Origin: Camellia lanceoleosa
Taxonomy: Eukaryota > Streptophyta > Magnoliopsida > Ericales > Theaceae
Assembly: GCA_025200525.1 (NCBI GenBank)
Contig: CM045763.1
Coordinates: 60,833,018 to 60,897,017 of the forward strand
Length of the DNA: 64,000 nucleotides
Direction: 5' to 3'
Positions 55,669 to 64,000 of the stretch are shown in pieces. Made by a program: the position numbers and the translations under genes. The notes under the pieces were generated by a model. That model saw only the letters and a program-made list of their open reading frames with translations, had not been told where the DNA came from and searched no databases. Position 1 is the stretch's first letter, and every line of letters starts with the position of its first letter.

Positions 55669-56099
55669 TGTAGACACCCCATTTTGACCGGCCCTAAGAC
55701 TTAGGCGCTTTCTTTTGATTACCCGATGATGACAATTAGAAAGTGTTTCTCGCAGAATTCTCAGTAAAAAAAATGGAATTTGATCTTTAATCCTAACCTT
55801 CACCATTATGGCCAAATTATTTTAAAATATTGAATATTTCATTAATTTAGTATTTTTGTAATTTTTCATAATTTTATGTGTTTGTTCATATTTTTGGTGT
55901 GTTTTATATAAAAGAAAATAATAAAACAAATTATCTTATGTGTTTAGAATTATTATATTATATGTTTGGTATTTTATTTAAGATTATATTAGTATATTAT
56001 ATGTTTAGTATTTTGGTATAAATTATATATTTTAGATATTTTCGATATTATATATATATATATATATATTATAAAATAAAAATAATAAAAAAATAAATC

Positions 56100-56127
56100 G
56101 TTTGATGTCGGTAGACCGACATCAAAC
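56100..56127. repeat. Perfect inverted repeat (13-bp arms, 2-bp loop)
   Basis: GTTTGATGTCGGT, AG, ACCGACATCAAAC; about 80 bp upstream of the TATA box, between TA-rich tracts. Confidence 0.95.
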
Positions 56128-56205
56128 ATCAGGCAACTTTGCATATATATATATATATATTATATTATTATATTATTATTATTATTATTATAATTATAAT
56201 TTGCC

Positions 56206-56212
56206 TATATAA
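56206..56212 (+). promoter_or_regulatory. TATA box of the second Ogre-like LTR
   Basis: TATATAA in GCCTATATAAGGCAATC, upstream of a GA-rich leader with repeated AGAGGAATTCTGA. Confidence 0.5.
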
Positions 56213-56229
56213 GGCAATCAAAGGCTCAA

Positions 56230-56335
56230 CAAGAAGGGAGAGGAATTCAGGGGAGAAGAATTCTGAAGGGAGAGGAATTCTGAGAGAGCATTCTGTGAGA
56301 AGCATTCTGAGAGAGGAATTCTGAGGGAGAGAAAG
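56230..56335 (+). repeat. Short-period GAGAGGAATTCTGA repeats
   Basis: About six imperfect units with spacing near 15-20 bp in the presumed LTR leader. Confidence 0.8.
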
Positions 56336-56684
56336 AGTCAGAAGAGTGATATTTTTATTTCATCAATACACCATTCAAAAAACAATCACCAAAGTTTTAA
56401 TTCTAAATTTTGGATTGAGAATTGAGAACACATTCCATAAACTTGAGAGTAGTCAAAAGAAAGTTTGTGACTCAGAAAATTCATCATTTCCCCAAAAGGT
56501 GAGTTTTCGTAAATTGTCATTTAATTTAAAATATGTGATATACTTTGTTTAAATACTTTATTTACTTCGTTTTATAACTTTTTTTATCGCTTTAATGGGA
56601 TGGCTGCACCACCCACATATCTGCTGTAATTTAAATATTGTATATATATTGTTGTATTTATTACTTTAAATAATCTATCCCGGC

Positions 56685-56785
56685 AGTGAATAGTAACCCC
56701 GACAATGAATAGTACCTTCGGCGGTGAATAGTAACCACGGCGATGAATAGTACTTCCGGCGGTGAATAGTAACCCCGGCTATTTA
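56685..56785 (+). repeat. 18-bp-type repeat GGCGGTGAATAGTAACC
   Basis: Five units of CGGC.(G/A)TGAATAGTA(A)CC(C/T) alternating AACC and ACCTT/ACTTC forms. Confidence 0.88.
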
Positions 56786-56984
56786 ATTTTGCTCACTTTA
56801 TTATATACTATTTAGGGGGCTGTTTAATTTATTTCAACGATTTATGTTTTAAATATCAAGTTTGTTTGTACTAACCAATTAATCAATTTCGCATAATCAT
56901 CTCTGCAACCTCCCTCAATTCTTTGCTTATTTCAATTAAAAAGTTATGAAAAATTAAGATTGTGATTCAAGTATAAGAAAGGAA

Positions 56985-57240
56985 CTCTTCCATGCTTAAT
57001 AGTTTAATCTCTTAGGAGGTTCATTACCAAAGGTATAAAACGCTCTATGCTTAATGGTTTAATCTCTTTGGAGATTCATTACCAACGGCATAAAACGTTT
57101 TATACTTAAGAGATTCATTACCAAAAGTATACAACGTTCTATGCTTACTGATTTAATCTCTTAGGGGATTTACCACCAAAAGCATAAAACGTTCTACACT
57201 TAACGGTTTAAATTCTTTGGAGGTTCACTACCCCAAATGT
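56985..57240 (+). repeat. Degenerate 50-60-bp tandem repeats
   Basis: Around five units with CTTA(A/C)TG.TTTAATCTCTT.GGAG.TTCA..ACCAAAGGTATAAAACG.TCTA. Confidence 0.85.
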
Positions 57241-57292
57241 ATACATGTTCTTATACTAAAGCACAATCTTTTATTTTTCATTTCTCTTTATT

Positions 57293-57975
57293 CATCAGTG
57301 TGTTTACTTTTAAGGGACTAATTGATCCTTGGAAATCACCAAGGAAAGTGTCATTATCACTTATTATCAAGTTTGGATTTTAAGTCAGTATTACTCAAGT
57401 TTGGGTTTTCCTAAGTCATTATTACTCTTTTGAGTTTGACTAGTCCTTGTTGCACATCTTGAGTTTGACTTGAAATCCCTAACTTGTACATAAGTTTGAC
57501 TCTTCCTTTGTAATTTTCCCCGAAGAATTTATCGAAATCACCAAGGAAAGTGTCATTATCACTTATTATCAAGTTTGGATTTTAAGTCAGTATTACTCAA
57601 GTTTGGGTTTTCCTAAGTCATTATTACTCTTTTGAGTTTGACTAGTCCTTGTTGCACATCTTGAGTTTGACTTGAAATCCCTAACTTGTACATAAGTTTG
57701 ACTCTTCCTTTGTAATTTCCCCCGAAGAATTTATCACCTGTTTATTTACTGTTAAGGGATTAATTGACCATTAGAAATCACCAAGGAAAGTATCATTATC
57801 ACTTATTATCAAGTTTGGATTTTAAGTCAGTATCACTCAAGTTTGGATTTTCCTAAGTCATTATTACTCTTTTGAGTTTGACTAGTCCTTGTTGCACATC
57901 TTGAGTTTGACTTGAAATCCGTAACTTGTACATGAGTTTGACTCTTCCTTTGTGATTTCCTCTGAAGAAAATAAG
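57293..57975 (+). repeat. Three copies of a 200-240-bp unit in the LTR
   Basis: GAAATCACCAAGGAAAGT begins at 57332, 57534 and 57774. The first and third copies carry a 38-40-bp leader (TTTACT.TTAAGGGA.TAATTGA) that the second lacks. Copies are nearly identical, so the expansion is recent relative to the rest of the element. Confidence 0.92.
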
Positions 57976-59349
57976 GTTTATTCGGGTTAAGTCGACACTG
58001 ATTTTCCTTTATTGCATTTCAGACTTAGTGGATGTAAATATCATTTTTGCACAAACAGGAGAAAATATAAAGAAATGGACAGGTAATAAAAAAGGCTAAT
58101 AAAATTGGTTAAAATTGGATTACAACCGACATAAAGAACCAATATGATTAATTGAATTCGGTCGGACGTTATACCGAATTTATTGTGTCAAGGCTTGCCT
58201 TACATCAATTATTGTAATAAATTAGACAGTCCCTTTCATTTATTATTCATTCGGTTTTGTAATAATTATTTATTCGGACACTTGGACATTCGGACCCTCC
58301 TTCATGAGGACAAATTTGTAATAATGTGTATGTCTTCCAATCCCACGTCTTTCTCCCTTTTATTTACCAGCTTATGATGGTTAGATTAGGGACATCATGT
58401 TTAAATTAGCATTTTCCATGATTTGCATCCATTCGTTTACATGCATAAAAGTTAGGCTCATCATATTATTCAAATGTCAAATTCAAACTCTTTACTTGAA
58501 TACATGCTCTATCATATGCCTTGAATTGACTTGCATGCCATGCTAGTAGCCGAACTTATTACTTGCACGTTGTATGTGTTGCATTAGCCATATCGCATTA
58601 AATAGGATCATGCATTTTTTTTCTAATTGTTTACTTTTTTTTTGACTCGCCTTCGCTTCGGACATAAGGTAAGTTTTTATGCTTTAGCATATTGCATATG
58701 TGTGATTGCTGTCATATCACACATACTACCATGAGGCTAAATGCTTACTTGATATACCTGTTTGCATGCCTGTGGATGAAGGCTAATCACCTGAATTTGG
58801 ATACTTTGATTCATGTATATATGAGATCACCATTTTCAGTGATACATATTCAAAACATTTCTTTCAAAACAAACATGGAATCAAACGTTCCAACTTTTTG
58901 TAAAATTAGTCTATACTTGTATGTTACATATCGAACAAGAGCATATATTGTACATAAAAACCACATCATGATTAGTAAAGGCCGATCTTTGATCGGATGA
59001 GTGGGGTGTTCAATTACTGACCTTCCCCTCTCATACCTAAGTTCCCGAACCAAGACATTTTGGTAACGACGGACTAATGGCCTTTGGCACGAGTCACGGG
59101 TTTCCTAAATTTCCCAAAATAAATATTTAGGTGGCGACTCTGAAATCTGGCAAAGCAGTCCATTTTTGGCATTTGATTCAAACATCGATTTTCCAAAAAC
59201 AATTGCCGGATTTGGACTCTTTTTGTGTTTCCACTGTTTCACATTGCACTTGTGAAATCAGATTCAGAACCAACACACAAGTGGAGTCCGAACTGTAAGG
59301 GCTATTTCATTCTTCCGAAAGGGGGCGCGAAAAGCCGAGCTACAGTTTC

Positions 59350-59367
59350 TGGCGACTCTGCTGGGGA
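59350..59367 (+). other. Primer-binding site of the second Ogre-like element
   Basis: TGGCGACTCTGCTGGGGA, identical to the site at 39428 over 18 bases and with the same five-base gap (GTTTC here, GTTTT there) after the LTR. Confidence 0.85.
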
Positions 59368-60236
59368 TTTAGAGAACTTGACTCAAACTTCATGATGTGA
59401 ATTTTTATCTACATTTATATGTTCTTTGCATTGCATTTGCATTGGTGTGCCTAAGTCCCTGTGTTTGCCATCTGTTATTCCTGAACGGTTTGCCTGAGGC
59501 TTGCCTACAAAGCTTGCCAAAAGGCTGACCGGTCATGGGCTCTGTCAAGTTGGGAACACAACCCTTGGATCTGGATTACCGCTATACCGCTTGATCCTCT
59601 TTTCACTTTTCGGTGTTAGGTGTGAGAGGTATATTAGGTAGTCTTGCTGAGGTACCCTTTGTGACTATTTGACCTAATGCATATAGTACGCTCTAGTGAC
59701 TATTCAAATTAGGACATGATGCTACCCATATAGGATGTTATGAAACCACTTGCTTGAAATAGTGCAACCTAGATCATGTCAAAATCTAGGACAGGGTAAC
59801 CCTACCTCCTCATAGGGGTGTTTTGGTTCTTTTTATATGGTATGTGCTTTTACAGTGAAATATACGGGATGATTCATAACAGTGGCACAAATGAGCAATC
59901 AGTCTGAGAACAAAGTTTAGTCGGGATCACAGTACAGCTGCATGTTGTGATTAATTGAGAATTGGGGCCGAAGTGTTGTCCGTTTTTTTTAAAAAAAGTT
60001 TTCTTTCTTTCTTTCTTTTTGCTAGGTAGTGTTTCATCATAGCTTCAGAAAGACTCGATATCCCCCAAGTTGTTTGGACTCGTTCTCGTAGGCTTTGTAA
60101 AACGCAAGATCTTGTTGACGGTCAGCCAGTATTAGTTTCTCTCCCGTCGGTCACTCGACCAAGAAAGAAGAAACAGGTAGCAGCACCAGTACAAAGCACT
60201 CCACAAACACCAATTCGTATCCGCAATTCACTAAGA
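59368..60236. other. Leader between primer site and gag
   Basis: Related to 39447-40313 of the other element (GCATTGCATTTGCATTGGTGTGCCTAAGTC shared in part). Contains a TTTC microsatellite at 59999-60020. Confidence 0.7.
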
Positions 60237-62063
60237 ATGACACAGAACACAGAAGAAATTGCTGCCATGATGGCAACATTGAGAACCATGGATCAAAGGT
60301 TGGCCGCACAGGATGAAGTCATCGCTGATCTACGGCGCCCATTTGGGGCATCTCAGATTCATCAGACATCCGGCCCGGCCGCCACCAAATCCTGATCTCC
60401 CTCCACCATTAGAAACTCCTCAGGTCCCAAATCCTCAAGAGATATTTCCAACAGCTTCAATTTACAGACCTCCGGTACAACCTCCTACGGGAACCATTCC
60501 CTTCGATATGAATGAAGTTGATCCAGCCATGATCAAAATTGCTAGGCTTGAGAAAGCCTTGAAGAAATCCCAAGGGTTCAATTCAATTCTCGACATAGAG
60601 GACAGGTACACTGAGGCTTCAGTCAGGTTGCCAGAAAAATTCAAAATGCCTCACATCAATAGATTTGATGGGAGTGGGGATCCGATTGTGCATGTCCGCC
60701 TATTTTCAGATGTGTTGAGGCCCATGGGTTTATCTAGGGCACAAAACTTTCATTATTTGGGAGGACCCTATCAGATGTAGCGGCCATCTGGTACGCCAAA
60801 CTGGAGGACTCAATGAAGTGAAATTGGGAAGAACTGTCTGAGGGGTTTGTTAACCAATACTTGTACAATACTCAGATAGAAGTAACAATCAGTGAGCTAG
60901 AAGCAACCACTCAGAACCCCAAAGAACCCTTCATTGACTTTGTGGCAAGATGGAGGGCAAAGGCAGCCAGAATGACGAGCAGACCTTTTGAAAGAGAACA
61001 AGTCAGGTTAGTGGTTCAAAACCTCGAGCCAGACATGTTGCAGAGAATGATAGTGACACCATTGTCCACATTTGCTTCCTTACATGAGTTAGGGGTTCAA
61101 ATTGAGAGCGCCTTCAAAAAGGGCATCATCCACAGAAGTGAACCTGCAAAAAGGCCATTCACTCGGAGTATCAATGCTAGTACTAGCACTATTTCGCGGT
61201 CTGCAGATGTTAGTACCATTGCTACATCAACGGGCAAGATGGTCGATCCCTTTGCTGCTGCCACAAACTCACAAACCTCACAAAATAGTCAACCTTGGAA
61301 CCGAAGATCTTTTACCCCCCTCCATATGAGTCTAACCCGCGCCCTTAAGGTGTTGATGGACAAGGGGCATCTCAAGCCTCTTGATCCTCGCCCTCTCCCA
61401 GACCTTCTACCAGCTAGGCACGATCCAACCCAATATTGTACTTTCCACCAACAACATGGCCATCATATTGATTCATGCTTTCGTCTACGTCATGAGATCC
61501 AGAATCTCATTGACAACAAAGTCATCGCCCCTTCTAAACCAAATGTGACAACCAACCCACTTCCTACACACAACCAAGTTCCTTCCCCCAGAAATATTAA
61601 CCATATCCAAACATTACCACCTACCTTCAACCCCAGCACATATATTACCTCGTCCCACCTACCAAAGCCGGAGGTGGTTATTCCAGAAAGCACGAACATG
61701 TGCATGATAGACTTAACCTCACAAATCCAACCCAAGCATGTGGCAGCAAGAACAGAAAAAGGGAAGAATACACCAAAGACTGGGCTGTCTAATACTTGTG
61801 GCATAGAAAAGGGGGCCTCACTTGCAGAGGAGTATGATCCCAGTTTATACATTGTGGCCATTCATCAACCAAAACCAGTGGTCCTATTACCGGATGTTTT
61901 CAATGTTAATGCTATCGGGGAAGGCCAGTTAGGGCAACATCAGAACGATTGGCCTGAACAAGGCCGAAATGACTTGGCCGAACTGGGAGAGGATCTAGTT
62001 CAGATAGAAGAAGACCTAGCCAACCTTTACTTCTTTGAAGAAGAGGAAGCAGTGTCCAGATAG
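60237..62063 (+). pseudogene. Gag of the second Ogre-like element, frame-broken
   Basis: ATG 60237 opens MTQNTEEIAAMMATL. The frame changes near 60380, again near 60750, and there is TGA at 60819-60821. From there one long frame runs to 62063. Capsid blocks (MPHINRFDGSGDP, EPFIDFVARWRAKAAR, VVQNLEPDMLQR) match the Retrotrans_gag family. One CX2HX4HX4C knuckle lies at 61437-61478, then LRHEIQNLIDN. Structural protein of virus-like particles by family knowledge; the breaks make it non-functional unless the sequence has errors. Confidence 0.85.
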
Positions 62064-63004
62064 GCTGGTTTGAGTCAAATCAGCCGGAAACAGACAACGG
62101 TTGGTTTGATGATGAAGAGCTAGATGATGTGGAACAGACAAAATGGGTCAAGGAAGAAAAAGCCGAGGCCACATCTATTACTAGTATAGAAGTGCTGGAA
62201 CAATTCCAGCAAGAGAGAATGGAAGAAGTTCAAAGGAAGAAGGTCTTGCCAGAAACCAAAACCATAGTGGGGAAGGAAAGGTATGTTGCTGAGGGGCGTG
62301 ATGTGAACATGCTCCAAGTAAAGTCCGATAAAAGCTTGGCCATGGCTGCTGGAGAGTGGTGGGAAGATAGTGATTTGAGTCATGCATACACGGACGAAGG
62401 GTGGAAATCCAATACCCCCAACGATACGTGGTATACGGATGAAATCAATCACATGACCCGGAGTGGTCGATACTTCAAACTTGCGGCTGTAGATCAACCA
62501 GAATCCTCTAACAAAGAGGTTGATAACACCAGAGAGAAGGACTGTGAAGACAACTTGGTTTTGAAACAGCTTAAGAAGATTCAGGCAGATATCTCAATCT
62601 GGGGATTGATAATGGCTTCCCGGGAACATAGGCAAGCATTGCTAGAGGCAATGAATCACACCAAACTGTCTATCGATACCACCGCTGATCAACTGATGTC
62701 GTTAGTCACATCCGGCAATGTTACGCCAGTGATATCTTTCACGGATAAAGAGCTGCCACCTAAGGGTGCCAACCACAACCGGCCCTTGTATGTAACTCTC
62801 GAGAGCCGAAAGAAGTGGATTCCGGTAGTGTTAGTAGATACTGGATCGGCGATCAATGTGTGTCTGGCACGAACTACTTATGCCATCGGTTTGAGGCCTG
62901 TTGACTTCACACCCACAACTCAAGCCGTCCGAGCTTATGACAATACAAGCCGGGATGTCATAGGAACATTCAAGGGCCATATCCCGACGTCTGCTCGAAC
63001 ATGA
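62064..63004 (+). pseudogene. Protease region of the second Ogre-like element
   Basis: The frame lies -1 relative to the gag end and is open upstream of the gag stop, so the two overlap. An acidic linker (GWFDDEELDDVE) leads to a retropepsin with VLVDTGSAINVCL; the catalytic Asp is at 62837-62839. The frame ends at TGA 63002-63004 just after the domain middle; the continuation is in another frame. Confidence 0.82.
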
Positions 63005-64000
63005 GGTAGAATTCCATGTAATGGATGTTCCGGCTACCTTCAATCTACTGTTGGGAAGGCCTTGGCTGCATCAGATAAAAGCTGTGTCATCAACAGTCCA
63101 TCAGTTGGTGAAATACCCCTTCAAAGGTGGGATTGCTACGGTGTATGGTAATTCATCGATCCACCCTCCCCAGGGAACTGCCACACCAGTGGTAGAAATC
63201 ATACACGGGGAAGAAGATGTATTCCTCTCAGGCTTTTCACTAACAGAAGCCCGGGTAGTCCAATCTATCATGGCAGAAGCTGACGGAATCTATGTGAGTG
63301 CTCAATCCATCTACATGATGAACAAACAGGGTCATATGCCTGGATCAGGGCTAGACAGGAGTGGCAAGCAAGGAGGCGCTGTTACCAAGGAGCTGATTCA
63401 CAACCCTCACACTTTTGTGCTGGGATATAAACCTACTGCTGAGGATTGGCAAAGGAAGTGGGCTGAGTTGAGAGGAAGAATTAAAGCAAAGAAGGACGGA
63501 AAACAATATGAGTTAGTTCACAAACCAATACGGGGAACCTTGAACGGACGCTTTGTTCGCCAAGGGAAAGATTTCCCCTTTTGTGGATTTCCAGAGCCTT
63601 GGTTTGACCAAGAGACGAAGACAATCTATCCCGGATTCGAGATCTTCTTTGGACACCAGTTACCAGAAGAGGAAACTGAGCAGATGGACTTGAGTACTAA
63701 TACGGGTCAAGGCAAGACTGTAATTGTGAACGATGAAGAAGAAGAGCTGTTTGGAAAAACACTGACTGATCTACTAGCAAATTCTACTATCGGAACTGAG
63801 TCTGACAACTTGGGGGATAGTTTTACTATCTCAACGATCGGGGATAAACCAGAAGAGGATTTCTCTAAACTTATTGTGGATGCATCTGAGGCTCCACACC
63901 TAATCTGGAAATTTGAAAAGGGCATCATCAGCAGTTTTGAATCGGATAATAAGTCTGAATCTGATTCCATCGAGTCTGTTGAGTCGGAGTCAGATTCGAG
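63005..64000 (+). pseudogene. Protease end and downstream pol-linker of the Ogre-like element, open to window edge
   Basis: One frame (phase of 63021) is open to the end: HVMDVPATFNLLLGRPWLH is the C-terminal half of the retropepsin (the LLGRPWL box), followed by a segment with GFPEPWFDQETKTIYPGFEIF and an acidic Ser/Glu tail. No reverse-transcriptase motif has been reached by 64000. Confidence 0.8.

Larger units (their letters stand above)
55669..59344 (+). repeat. 5' LTR of the second Ogre-like element, 3.68 kb
   Basis: Starts TGTAGACACCCC and ends CGAGCTACA, five bases before the primer site. Contains TATATAA at 56206-56212, a short inverted repeat and three tandem arrays listed separately. 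Blocks GCCGATCTTTGATCGG and GGTGGCGACTCTG are shared with the LTR of the other element (39050-39215). The matching 3' LTR is outside the window. Confidence 0.88.
55669..64000 (+). mobile_element. Second Ogre/Tat-like Ty3/gypsy element, continues past window
   Basis: 5' LTR 55669-59344, primer site at 59350, gag from 60237, then aspartic protease and an open frame to the window end. Sequence at LTR start (TGTAGACACCCC..TTTTGACC), LTR end and leader is related to the element at 34903, but LTR length and middle differ. So the two are sister families or subfamilies. Reverse transcriptase and integrase would lie to the right. Confidence 0.92.

Noticed and set aside
63707..63970. Ser-rich antisense frame near the window end
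   Set aside because: Shadow of the acidic Ser/Glu-rich sense frame of the Ogre-like element.
1..64000. CRISPR arrays, bacterial operons, tRNA or rRNA genes
   Set aside because: Tandem repeats here lack the spacer pattern of CRISPR and sit in plant retrotransposons; no cloverleaf or rRNA text was recognised by eye. A tRNA scan would be decisive.

Overview
This window is nuclear DNA from a flowering plant, most likely a eudicot. It is AT-rich, with many short exons separated by GT..AG introns. It holds two plant housekeeping-type genes and large Ty1/copia and Ogre/Tat-like Ty3/gypsy retrotransposons. I see no bacterial, organellar or viral genome features, no CRISPR array, and no tRNA or rRNA gene.

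Gene part (1-28 kb). The 3' part of a GRV2/KAM2 (DnaJ-domain RME-8 family) gene runs on the plus strand from 980 to 18134 in 15 exons; its 5' part lies off the left edge. The 15 exons join in frame to about 1469 codons and contain a GYF-like segment, a J domain with HPD, and long armadillo-like helical repeats. A convergent minus-strand gene (19522-25329, four coding exons, 430 aa) encodes a four-TM RING-H2 E3 ubiquitin ligase of the At1g12760/At4g11680 (RIE1-like) family. A probable 5' UTR exon with a TATA run lies near 27.06-27.2 kb. Introns and flanks hold small DNA transposons with recognisable target-site duplications (TSDs): a 248-bp Mutator-type MITE, an hAT element nested inside another hAT element, and two PIF/Harbinger-type MITEs. 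They also hold LINE and copia fragments.

Repeat part (28-64 kb). A copia element (29660-54668; LTRs about 1.17 kb; TSD GTAGC) is split inside its RNase H coding region by a 17.8-kb Ogre/Tat-like element (34903-52743; LTRs about 4.5 kb; TSD GTAAG). The inner element keeps a gag remnant and an integrase tail but no reverse transcriptase. Its gag carries an unusual in-frame duplicated zinc-knuckle module, and its 3' region is packed with tandem repeats, including a 75-bp array that stays open as a 25-codon repeat. To the right, a second Ogre-like element starts at 55669 inside a fragment of the same hAT family seen in the RING gene intron, and runs off the window. It has a 3.68-kb 5' LTR, a tRNA-type primer site, gag, aspartic protease and a further open frame.

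The two genes are unrelated in function as far as the sequence shows. One acts in endosome-to-vacuole trafficking; the other is a membrane ubiquitin ligase. The retroelements are decayed: frameshifts and stops break their coding regions. The strongest observations are the dated order of nested insertions, the duplicated zinc knuckle, and the tandem arrays born inside Ogre-like LTR and 3' untranslated regions. I did not find a convincing new biological system beyond these.
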